Of a stretch of DNA of 64,000 nt, positions 55,100-64,000 are shown in pieces (position 1 is the first letter of the stretch; each line of letters begins with the position of its first letter). The stretch is from contig NW_025955131.1 of the NCBI RefSeq assembly GCF_022376445.1, positions 20,118 to 84,117 on the forward strand. The letters run 5' to 3'. Source of the DNA: Fomitopsis serialis. Its lineage: Eukaryota > Basidiomycota > Agaricomycetes > Polyporales > Fomitopsidaceae. The notes beneath the pieces are model-generated. The model was not told the DNA's origin. It searched no databases and saw nothing but the letters and a program-made list of their open reading frames with translations. Made by a program: the position numbers and the translations under genes.

Positions 55100-55672
55100 C
55101 AAGACGCAACGTGTGCAGGTCGCCGGCATGGCGGAGGAAGCGGTGTGGAACGTGGGGACCACCGAGCTGTCTAGCGGAGGGAACGTATTCGACAGCGGGT
55201 ACTGGGACTCCTTGACGCTGCGGGAGCTGCGGCCGCTGATCAATGGCGTCGGAAGGGCGGCGTGCATCCTGGACTCAGGGGCACAGATGGTCCTGATGCG
55301 GAAGGATATCTGGGAGCGCGTCGGAGGGAGTCTTCGCCCCGACGAAGGATGCGTAATGGAAAGCGCGAACAAGACGACCACTCGGACGATAGGGAAGGCC
55401 ATCGGGATGGAGTTCGTGTTCGATGACGAGGTAAGATCGTCATGAATGTCCAGGTGGTAAGGGACGCTCCTTTCGAGGTGCTCCTGGGCCGGCCCTTCTT
55501 CGCCGCGAGCTGTTGCGAGACCCGGGACTTCAAGGACGGAAGCCAGACGGTCGTCCTTACCGATCCGCAGAGCAACCGCCGCGTGATGGTACCGTCCTTC
55601 GAGCGCCGCGCGGGGTCGAAGAAGAAGAGTGAGGGACGTCCGGCCGAAGATCCTCCCGCGGAGGATTTTTAG
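55100..55672 (+). CDS. Retropepsin-type aspartic protease domain of Pol
   Basis: ILDSGAQMVLMRKDIWERVG holds the active-site D-S-G (GAC at 55272). Then come SANKTTTRTIGKAIGMEF, a one-base break near 55437, and the second half VVRDAPFEVLLGRPFFAASC, the hydrophobic-hydrophobic-G-R-P-F signature of these enzymes. It cuts the Gag-Pol polyprotein. The segment upstream (54620-55100) is a charged linker. Confidence 0.8.
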
Positions 55673-56304
55673 AAGTCGATGATGCAAGCAACGCGAGCGG
55701 AGACGATCTTATGGGCCACTATTCAGTATATGTCTGGGACGGAGAGGGTGCGGAAGGAACGGGAGCGCCTACCGACAGGCTTAGCGACTATGGATCGTCG
55801 ATGGACTCTGCAGATACCCATTTCCCGAGTTGTAACGAATCCTTGGAATTTAGCGACGCAATACACGAGACCGTTGCTCAGTATGGGGATGTGGGAGGCA
55901 GAGAGACTATCGACGAGACTGAAGGATGTCGAGACAAGCCGGCGGGAGGAGCGCGTGGGATGGGAACGATACGATGAGTTGGCGGAAGGAGGCCACGAGT
56001 CGGCGGAAGAAGACTACGAATCGGCGGATGAGGGACTCGAGTCTGCGGAAGGAGGATATGGTTCAGCGGAGGAGGACTACGAGCCGGCGGAAGAAGACTA
56101 CGAATCGGCGGAGGAGGATTTCGAGCGGGCGGAGGGAGATCGCAACGCAACGGAAGGAGAGCATGAGTCTGGAGATGGGGCGGAGGAGGAAGACGGTGGG
56201 ATGGGAGGAGGTGTTCAAAGTAGAAACGGGGTTGGGAATCGAGGTGCTGGCCTACAAGAAGGTGGCTCGGAAGGTACGACCAGTGGCCGCAACGCTCCCG
56301 AGGA

Positions 56305-57980
56305 GTTTAGGGTGGTGCGAAGGGCGCCGACCGATCCGCTAGCGGGCATGCCCGTTATGCCGATCGTCGCGCCGGAGTTCATTCCGCGCGGAAGGTACAC
56401 GCAGGAACGGAGGGACGCACTAGACGTAGGACGAAGCGGATTCCTATGGCCGGAGGAGGCGAAGCTGGTGGACTGGCTCGTAGGGATGCACGACAAAGTC
56501 TTTGCGTGGGACGAGACGGAGAAGGGGCGGCTGAGGGAAGAGTATTTCGATCCTGTGGTAATCCCAACGGTCGAGCACATTCCGTGGGTACTGAAGAACA
56601 TCCCGATTCCTCCTGGAATTTACGACGAGGTCGTCCGCATCATCAAGGACAAAATCGCGTCCGGGTGTACGAGCCATCAAGCTCGTCGTATCGCTCGCGA
56701 TGGTTCTGCGTGGTCAAGAAGGATGGAAAGTCTCTCCGACTGGTACACGACCTGCAGCCACTAAACGCTGTTACGATCAAGGATGCGGCGGTCCCTCCGT
56801 TCATCGAGCAGCTGGCGGAATCGTTTGGCGGAAGGGCATGCTACGGGGCCCTGGATTTGTTCGTAGCATTCGATCAGCGGGGGCTGGCGATTCGGTCGAG
56901 GGACCTCACAACGTTCCAGTCACCACTGGGGGCCCTGCGATTGACGGCAGTACCGATGGGATATACGAACGCGATGCAGATCGTACATGGGGACGTAACG
57001 TTCATCATGCAGGACGAGATTCCGGAGTGACGATACCATTCGCTGATGACGTGAACGCAAAAGGGCCGAAAACTAGGTACGAGCTTCCCGGCGGAGGGTA
57101 CGAGACCATCGGAGGGAATCCAGGCATAAGGCGATTCGTGTGGGAACACCTGGAGAACATGAACCGCATCCTCCAAAGGATGGGTGCCGTCGGAGGGACG
57201 TTCTCGGGAAAGAAGGCCATCTGTGCGTACCGGACGTGGTAGTCCTGGGACATAAGTGCACATACAGCGGAAGGGAGCCTGACGATGCTAGGGTGCAGAA
57301 GATCCGCGACTGGCCAGCGTGCAAGACGGTGACGGACGTGCGGGCCTTCCTTGGGACGATGGGGCTGGTTCGGATCTTCATCAAGGACTTCTCAAGATCG
57401 CGAGGCCACTCACTAGGTTGACGCGGAGGGAGGTTGACTTCGGATGGGGGGCGGAAGAAGAGCTGGCGATGGAACACTGAAAGAAGCACTCGTGAACTGC
57501 CCTGCGCTCCTTCCGATCGACTATACTACCGACCGAGTAGTGATTCTGGCCGTGGACTCTTCGGTCATCGGCGTCGGGTTTGTCCTACTGCAGCGGGACG
57601 TGAAGGGAGGAAGTGCCCAGCAGGTTTGGGTCAATAACGTGGAATGAACGGGAGTCGCGCTACTCACAAGCAAGGTAGAACTATATGGGCTCTTCCGGGC
57701 GCTGCGAGCGTCGAGGATACACATTATCGGCGTGCGGAGGCTGGAAGTCGAGGTAGATGCGAAGTACATCAAGGGCATGCTCAATAACCCGGACATTCAG
57801 CCGAATGCGGCGATGAACCGGTGGATAGCGGCGATTCTACTGTTCGACTTCAAGTTGTGCATATTCCCGGAGTGCTTCACTCCGGGGCGGACGGGCTGTC
57901 GCGGAGGGAACGAGCGGAAGAAGACCGGAGGAGGAGGAGATCCCGAGAGTGGATCGACGAAGCGTGTGCGTTTACGATGA
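56305..57980 (+). CDS. Reverse transcriptase and RNase H domains of Pol
   Basis: RT: FRVVRRAPTDPL, IPRGRYTQERRDAL, PIPPGIYDEVVRIIKDKIAS, then after a break in a GGG run YRSRWFCVVKKDGKSLRLVH, LDLFVAFDQR and FQSPLGALRLTAVPMGYTN. The catalytic box is FADD at 57039-57050 (the usual form is Y-[IV]-D-D; both aspartates are kept, the first two residues are unusual). Then RRFVWEHLENMNRILQRMG follows. RNase H: VVILAVDSSVIGVGFVLLQR, SKVELYGLFRALR, EVEVDAKYIKGMLNNPD. Breaks near 56661, 57030, 57217, 57398 and 57473 all behave as one-base losses. Confidence 0.85.
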
Positions 57981-58249
57981 GACCTGGAATCTAGCGAGCC
58001 GAGCCATCGGCGGAGGGGCTCCGGGCACGGGAGGAGGCTCGATCCTCTGCTAGCGATTGGGGTGGGGCCTGGACGCGGAGGAGTGAGATTCCCCGGCATG
58101 ACAAGCGGATGCGGCGGAAGAGATCTGGTACGCATCGAGGAGTTCCTGAGGACCACCGAGAGACCGGAGGGAATGGCGGAGGGGGTGTTCAGAAATTCGT
58201 GCGGAAGGCGGACGGTTCTTCTCGCGGAGGGAAACTCTGGCGACGGACC

Positions 58250-59468
58250 CGATGGAAAGCACAAGCGGTGATTCGGAGGGACGTAGGTTAGAGCTAAAGC
58301 AGGCGCACGACGACTCGGACATAAGGGAGTACTTACGGTGCGGACGAGGCTGCTGGAGCGCTTCTGGTGGCCGTTCCTGGACCAGGACGTTCGTGGTATG
58401 TGAGTACTTGCCATGCGTGCCAACTAGGAGCACGCAACGGCTGAAGATCCCCCGACGGTGGCATCCGCAGGACTATTCCATAAGGTGTACATGGACACGA
58501 TGCACATGCCGCCGCCGGAGGATACAAGATGGTGGTTCAGGGGAGGTGCTCGCTAGGATCGTACCCAGAGTTCCGGAAGCTGCGGAGGGAGACTGGCCGA
58601 TACTTGGGCATGGATATACGAGGATATTCTCTGTCGGTGGGGGGCGGTGGCGGAGATAGTAACAGACAATGGTCCTGCGTTCCTTGCGGCGATGGAGTAC
58701 CTGGCGAAGAAATACGGGATTCGGCATATCAAGATCTCGCCGTATAACTCTAAAGCGAACGGAATCGTCGAGCGGAGGCACTTTGACGTGCGTGAAGCAA
58801 CATGAAGCTATGCGGAGGAAACGAGTCGAAGTGGCCGTCAGTAATTGACGCGGTGTTCTGGGCGGAACGGGTATCGATACAGAAAAGCACGGGGATGTCG
58901 CCTTACAGAATCATGCACGGGGTGGAGCCAATTTCCCGTTCGACTAGCGGAGGCAACGTACCTGGTTCCGGCACCGGAGGAAATGCTGACGCAAGAGGAG
59001 TTTATCGCGCATCGAGCCCGACAGTTGCTGAAGCGGAGGGAGGATCTGGACGACATTCATCGGAAGGTACTCAAGGCGAGGTATAGGTCGGTCAAAGAGT
59101 TTATTAAGCGGAACGAACACACTATCAAGGACTACAAGCATGAACCCGGAGACCTGGTGCTAGTGCGGAACTCGCAGATCGAGACTGAGCACAGTCGGAA
59201 GGCGAAGCAGCGGTACCTGGGCCCGATGATCGTAGTGCGGCGGACGGAGGGAGGATCGTACATCCTTGCAGAACTGGATGGGAGCGTTTCGAGGCACCGG
59301 TACGCAGCCTTCCGGGTGATACCCTATCGCGGAAGGGAGAAGGCGCGAGTTCAGACCGTGGACTTTGAAGAATGGGATGAGTACCTACCGGATGAGAACG
59401 AAGAACTCGAAGAACGGTTTACCGCAGACGACGAAGACGAAGAGTCGGACGCGGAGGAAGAGGATTGA
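58250..59468 (+). CDS. Integrase domain of Pol, with C-terminal tail
   Basis: Zinc-binding part: STCHACQL-type CxxC with upstream His (about 58395-58430, in broken frames). Catalytic core: MDTMHMPP (first Asp), EIVTDNGPAFLAAMEYLA (second Asp near 58662) and ISPYNSKANGIVERRHF (Glu near 58771), the D,D-35-E layout. After another break, AHRARQLLKRREDLDDIHRK and the GPMIVVRR...YILAELDG fold typical of the C-terminal domain follow, ending in a long acidic tail at 59468. It inserts the cDNA. No chromodomain is evident. The last frame (58931-59468) is intact. Confidence 0.82.
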
Positions 59469-59489
59469 CGGGGGAAGGGAGGCGCGGAG

Positions 59490-60236
59490 TCAGGCAGGAG
59501 GAGCGGAGGGAAGGGCCGCCGCGTCGGAGGGAGAGCGTGACGCGCGGAGGGGAGGGGAAGCGCGGACGGAGGAACCGGATGGGGTGGAACGTATGTGCTC
59601 GAGGACGTACGAAAGCTGAGTCTCAATGACGTCGAGGGCGGCCTGAACGGAGGAATCATTGTGGATGTCGTCGAGGCGGGAACGAACGTATCCGCGGAAC
59701 CCTTCAAGCGCACGGACCTTCTCAGTGAGGGTGTCCAGGCGTCGGTCGACGGTGCCGCGGTCGAAGCCGGCGCGGATCTCCAGGCGGCGCTGGGTGTTAA
59801 GGAAAGACTCGTAGTTCCGGCGGTGCTCGAGGAACAAGTCTAGGAGGCCGTTGACCTGAATGGAGATGCGAGTATCTCCGCGGTCGATATCACGGGCGTG
59901 GCTCTCGAGCATCGCGTTTACGGTCCGGCGGAACTCAACGAACTCGCTCCAGATCCGTTCCTGCTGGCGAATCTGCCGGTCGGAGGAGGCCTCGAGGCGG
60001 GTAAGCCGTTCCTCGACGGTCAGGCTGGAAACCGGGACTGGGGCGGACGGATCGACCGGCGGAGGAGAAAGGGGAAACGGGAGAGGGATCTCGTCAGGAT
60101 CGAAGAACGGGCGACGGCCGACGCTGGAGGAGCGGCGAGTGGCGGAAGGGACGTGAGACCGGAGACCGCTCATCGAGAAGGACAGGGAGGCAGGATCGGA
60201 AGGGAAAGAAAAGGGGAGGTGCATCAACGAACGCAT
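59490..60236 (-). CDS. Antisense helical protein in the retrotransposon 3' region
   Basis: An intact minus-strand frame starts at ATG 60236 (MRSLMHLPFSFPSDPASLSF; an alternative is MSGLRSHVPSATRRSSSVGR near 60170). A Pro/Ser-rich N-terminus is followed by a long helical part: LTVEERLTRLEASSDRQIRQ, EFVEFRRTVNAMLESHARDI, RLDTLTEKVRALEGFRGYVR and a Ser/Pro end. No domain recognised. The composition resembles the LTR-encoded antisense protein (short N-terminal region, coiled coils, acidic or Ser-rich end). Confidence 0.55.
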   Translation of the reverse strand: MRSLMHLPFSFPSDPASLSFSMSGLRSHVPSATRRSSSVGRRPFFDPDEIPLPFPLSPPPVDPSAPVPVSSLTVEERLTRLEASSDRQIRQQERIWSEFVEFRRTVNAMLESHARDIDRGDTRISIQVNGLLDLFLEHRRNYESFLNTQRRLEIRAGFDRGTVDRRLDTLTEKVRALEGFRGYVRSRLDDIHNDSSVQAALDVIETQLSYVLEHIRSTPSGSSVRASPPLRASRSPSDAAALPSAPPA

Positions 60237-60580
60237 GGGGCGGGGACGGCTTAAGAAGGGGATCGATGTCGATGGCACGGGGCGAGAGATGGTGATGGAT
60301 GCGGAGGAGGGATGATTAGCGGCCTCGAGGCAGTTAGGGTGTCGAACATCAGCAAGATCAAAGGCGGAAAAAGGGGGTGAAGGGGCGGAGGCCGCGAGGC
60401 AGTGTCACGAGAAGGGGAGGACGCGGAGATCAGGGGACGGATCCACGGAATGGAAGGGGCAGGCTCGCGCGGAGAGAGAAGGCACAACAACGAAAAGGGC
60501 ACGCGGACGACACTCGATACATTGTACAAGGAACAGCGAGGAGGGAGAGTTACATGGTACACGACGGTCGCTACTATATC

Positions 60581-62710
60581 CTACTGCGGCTCTTCCGACT
60601 CGAACTCCCGCTGAGGCGGACCCGATTCCTCCATCTCGATATCGTCGTCCAGCTCGTCTTGCTCGTCTTCGGCGTCGGGGATGGATGGGGCGCCGAGCAT
60701 ACCGGGGCGGCGGAAGAATGACGTACCTCTCCAGAGCGATCGGCCACCCAGTCGAGACGATCCTGAAGGGTGCGCGGAGGGCGCGCGGCAGTGGACGACG
60801 TCGAGGGAACCGGGGGCAAGCGCGAGGGACCAGCGATGGGCTGGGCGGATCGCACGGGGGCCGGCGGAGGAGCCCGGGCGAACGGGAAGTCCTGTCGGAT
60901 GTTGGCAGGGCGAGGACCCTCGAGGTTGCCGGCCGGCTCGGTGACCCAATCGTAAGAGTCGAGCGCGGAGCGAGGAAGGTCGGGGTGGTGCCCAATATAG
61001 TAGAAGCTGGGGGCTCCCTCTTCTGGGAGTTGAGACACGGTTAGCATGGCAAGGACGCGACGGACGAAGAACGCGGATGAGGGGTGGGGACTTACTATGC
61101 GCGCTGACGGAACACTTCTTCTTCCGAGCGATGCAGGCGGCGCATGCGTGACCAGGCAAGGCGTCGATACGACAGCGGAACCGGTGGCGACGGCACTCGG
61201 GACACGGAGTGGTGGGCGCGTACACGTATGGGCCGTATCGGGGTCGCTCGGCGTTGGAGGTGCGCTGGGGGACGGGCGGGAGCTTGTCGGGGAGAGCGGG
61301 GGAAGGGAGAGGAATGGACGGAGGGGCGGAGGGTTCGGATTGGCCTCCGTGGTTCGGAAGCCTCAGATGAACACGTCGGGGAAGGGGACGAGCGGGGCGA
61401 GGAGCGGACGGGGAAGGGGGAGGGCTGCGGCGATAGAGCCGTGTGCCGATGTCGCTGGCGAAGACGGCCTCCTCGAGGGCGCGAGGTGACATGGACCGGG
61501 CCGGGAACTCGTCCTCGAGAGTATCGATTGGAGGAGGCGTAGGAGCGCGGTTCAATGCGCTCCCACGAGGAGGACCAGGAGGAGGAGAGGGGATGGACGG
61601 CGCGGCGGAGGAGACGGAGACGGGGCGAACAAGGGGAGAGGAGGGAGCGGGGACGCAACCGGGGGAACGGACGGGTCCCGCTCCGTGAACAACGGCGAGG
61701 CGGCGCGAGCGTAGCGGAGGGCAGCCGAGGACGAAGACGGGACGGGAAAGGGGAAGCCGAACGGACCGGCGGTCGACATGGACGGTGCCGGCGGGGAAGG
61801 GTCGCGAGGCGTGGCCGGGGAGGGAACCGGAGGCGCGATAGGAGACGGAGGGACCGGGACCGGGGTGGCCGCAGCGTCGGGAGCGAGTGGGACGTGCGGG
61901 GTCGTCACCTGAGACGGAAGAGCGGGGGGAGGAGGAGGCGCATCCGGGGTGAGCGCGGGCCTCAGGTCGACCATGGGCTCGTCGTACTCCAACGGGGACG
62001 GAGATCGAGGGGCAAGGGGCGCGGGGAGAGGGTCCGGAATCTGGACACTTCCGTCGTCGATCATCGGCTGGTCAGCGGACGGCGGTGAGGGAGGATGAAA
62101 GTCGGCGGCCGGGGAGAGGCGAGCGCCTACCGCAGGGGACGGGGATCGACGAGGGACGGGAGACGGAGCGGGAGATGGAAGGACGTGCGAGGCCGCAAGA
62201 ATTGCCGGCGATAGCTCGAAGGTCGTCCCGGCCCAGTAGCCGGTCGTTCCATACCGGCGGCCGCGCTGCCTGGCCTCCTGTTGGAGGGTCCGGAGAGGGA
62301 TCTGGTACCGGGAGGACTGGCTAGCGAAGCTCTCCAGCTCCTCCCAGAACGCGTCCAGAGCCGCCTCGGTCTCGGGGCGGATCCGCGTCTCGAACTGACC
62401 CATGACGAGGGCGTAGTCGAGGTGGACGTCGAAGACGACCTGGGGAAACGTCAGGATTCGGAGGGACCGTAGCGCAGGAGTCGAGAGCACTTACCCAGGC
62501 GTAACACAGCTGCCTCGCCCATATCAGCCATGCCCCGGCCTGGGCATGGGAAGGGTGGCGTCCCATGGTCGGACGCCGAGCAGCGGCGATGCTGATGCGG
62601 GCCTCCAGGGAGACGAGTTCGGCGGAGGCGGCGAGGCGAGTCGGGTAGTCCTCATCGGGCAACCCAGCGGTGAAGTCCATGACGGAGGGAGACGGGGAGC
62701 GACGAGACAT
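60581..62710 (-). CDS. Antisense spliced gene with a Zn2Cys6-like motif
   Basis: Exon 1 is 62495-62710 (MSRRSPSPSVMDFTAGLPDE...QLCYAW). A 55-nt intron (62440-62494) joins in phase to exon 2 (VVFDVHLDYALVMGQFETRI, then a long Pro/Ser region). Near 61560 one base must be restored, giving ...APTPPPIDTLEDEFPARSMS. The cysteine cluster at 61112-61204 reads C-x2-C-x6-C-x9-C-x2-C-x6-C (CPECRRHRFRC ... CAACIARKKKC). That spacing fits the fungal Zn2Cys6 DNA-binding cluster, with basic residues around it. A 73-nt intron (61023-61095) leads to exon 3 (EGAPSFYYIGHHPDLP) and an acidic tail (DEQDELDDDIEMEE) after another one-base break. DNA binding is inference. Confidence 0.6.
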
Positions 62711-62999
62711 GGGTGGTGCGAAGCAAAGAGAGGATGGGAAAGCGACGGAGGAAGAGGAGGCGCCTGGGTGGGACTTATACGCGCGGACGGGAACCTCAGC
62801 CACAGTGATCGGAGGAAGATTGCCTGATGAGGACGCGATCCCAGCCAATCAGCGCGTGGACCGGAGCGCGCGAGAAGCAAGGTGATCGGAGGGAGATGTT
62901 CGATCACCGGTCGCTTAAGACTTGGGGATAATCCCGTGGCGGTACGGAGGCGCTGAGTTGAGGGGAGGGAGAGTCTGACCGGGGACGGTCAAGATTTTG

Positions 63000-63012
63000 A
63001 GGTGGGGGTAGA
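63000..63012 (+). promoter_or_regulatory. Polypurine tract
   Basis: AGGTGGGGGTAGA directly before the right LTR, the place where plus-strand cDNA synthesis is primed. Confidence 0.6.
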
Positions 63013-64000
63013 TGTGGGGTAGGCCCACATGGGAGCCCCGGCGCGAGCCTCAACACAACGCACACACGGTCAAAGCAAGAAAAAGAGGAGCGCGGTAACA
63101 TTAACACACGACGCATGCGGAGGCTACTGTACACGAACGGCAGGCTCCTCCGCCACCTCATCCTCGACCTCTCCCTCCTCCATCGCCTCGACGTCCCGAG
63201 GGTGCGCGAACTGCAAGCGACGCGGTATCCCCGAATAACCATCGGGAACGTACACTCCTTCCGATAAGCGAGCGTGCAAGTCCCGGACGCTGGTCTCAAC
63301 CGAACTCAGGCCCCGGGCGATACGGACAGCCTCGGAACGAGCGTCACGATTAGCGGTGCGGCACTCGTCCAGGAGGCCTTGGAACCGGGTCAATAGACCA
63401 TCGAGGCTGTCGGAAGAGGCGCGGAAGGAAGATAACTGCATGGGACGCTCCAGGTACCGAACCGGAAGGAGCGGGCGGCCGAGCTCAGCGTCGGATTGCT
63501 CGGCGGTGACACGGTTTGGAGCCCAGGCGATCAACGGGTAGGGCTCGCCCACGTAGCTGTGCTGAGACGGGAGAGTCAGGAACACCTGGTCGAGGTATTC
63601 GATCAGGTCCTGCACGTCGGAGTATCGGCGGACGAGCGGAAGGGAAGCATCGCCGTGGGCGACCGCGCGAGACCGAGAATCGAAGAGCATCCGCTGTGTG
63701 GAGCGAAGGAAGGTTGGCGAGACATGGAGGACGAGGCGGAAGAAGGCACGTACGATTAGCCATCGGGCGCCATGAGCCCAGGCGAGCCACTCCAGGTCGC
63801 TATCAGGGTTCAGACGGGGCTCTACCACTCGCTCGTCCCGAAGGAGGTCGACGAGGCGATAGAAACGGGTGGTGTAGACAATGGTCGAGGGGTTGGGCGG
63901 GATGTCAGCGGGCATCGAGGACTCCAACGACGGTGGGCTGGCGAACGGAAGAGGGGGGCAGGGACGGCGGAGGAGACCTAAGGGTGCGGAAGGAGTAGGA
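63013..64000 (+). repeat. 3' LTR, cut by the window end
   Basis: Starts TGTGGGGTAGG and follows the 5' LTR to the end of the window with about ten differences, including one extra A in an A run and N-to-D and I-to-V changes in the antisense frame. Confidence 0.88.
63124..63915 (-). CDS. LTR-encoded antisense protein, 3' LTR copy
   Basis: Same frame as in the 5' LTR (ATG at 63915), intact, with conservative changes only. See the entry at 51257. Confidence 0.55.
   Translation of the reverse strand: MPADIPPNPSTIVYTTRFYRLVDLLRDERVVEPRLNPDSDLEWLAWAHGARWLIVRAFFRLVLHVSPTFLRSTQRMLFDSRSRAVAHGDASLPLVRRYSDVQDLIEYLDQVFLTLPSQHSYVGEPYPLIAWAPNRVTAEQSDAELGRPLLPVRYLERPMQLSSFRASSDSLDGLLTRFQGLLDECRTANRDARSEAVRIARGLSSVETSVRDLHARLSEGVYVPDGYSGIPRRLQFAHPRDVEAMEEGEVEDEVAEEPAVRVQ

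Larger units (their letters stand above)
51147..64000 (+). mobile_element. Ty3-type LTR retrotransposon with extra antisense genes (runs off the window)
   Basis: Direct repeats begin with TGTGGGGTAGG at 51147 and 63013. Between them the plus strand codes Gag, protease, reverse transcriptase, RNase H and integrase in Ty3 order. A purine tract (AGGTGGGGGTAGA) lies just before the right repeat. The repeats differ at only about ten sites over 988 bases, so insertion was fairly recent. The gag-pol frames are broken by many one-base losses (see findings). The 3.5 kb between integrase and the right LTR holds two minus-strand genes. I could not locate the primer-binding site. Confidence 0.9.

Overview
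This window looks like a piece of an Agaricomycete (mushroom-type basidiomycete) genome. Many genes are cut by short GT-AG introns of about 49-66 nt. There is a large Ty3-type retrotransposon of the kind common in Agaricomycetes, and relics of a DEAH-box splicing helicase and an ABCC transporter. I see no operons, bacterial ribosome sites, CRISPR arrays or convincing tRNA/rRNA genes. The region reads as a repeat-rich, fast-evolving accessory compartment with islands of intact orphan genes, not as a housekeeping segment.

Layout. (1) 1-16.5 kb is visibly more AT-rich and built from one family of elements with long terminal inverted repeats. It opens with a giant inverted repeat (arms 1-1623 and 2606-4228, matched base for base where I compared them). 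One element seems complete (2606-7551) and carries a ubiquitin-protease-like protein. Next to it are a gene with a nucleic-acid-deaminase signature (7655-9865) and a long many-exon orphan gene on the minus strand (10465-14995). (2) 16.9-17.1 kb is a CGANNN hexanucleotide repeat that is open in several frames at once. (3) 17.4-28.5 kb is a patchwork of segmental duplications holding a decayed Prp22-like helicase, ABCC transporter fragments, a 1.1-kb repeat and an intact 233-aa orphan gene. It also holds the first copy of a four-exon tail-anchored membrane-protein gene. (4) 28.5-48.3 kb holds a run of intact multi-exon orphan genes. Two encode one N-terminal membrane helix followed by long helical regions, one is a multispan membrane protein, and one is a soluble helical protein. 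Between them sit two more identical copies of the 1.1-kb repeat. (5) 48.7-50.8 kb is the second copy of the duplication with the tail-anchored gene. (6) 51.1-64.0 kb is a Ty3-type retrotransposon longer than 12.8 kb, running off the window. Besides gag-pol on the plus strand it has a set of minus-strand genes: one inside each LTR, one helical, and one spliced with a Zn2Cys6-like cysteine motif.

The sense genes of the retrotransposon and a few single-copy genes are interrupted mostly by one-base losses, often in short homopolymer runs. Reading resumes cleanly after each one. This may be consensus error from long reads, so several 'pseudogenes' may really be intact. The Prp22 and ABCC relics carry other damage as well and do look dead.

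Nothing here gives a proven pathway. The strongest candidates for something undescribed are the antisense gene set of the retrotransposon, the deaminase-like gene among the inverted-repeat elements, and the cluster of orphan membrane/helical genes spaced by identical repeats. Exon models were built by hand from splice signals and open frames; family names come from motif recognition, not from a search.
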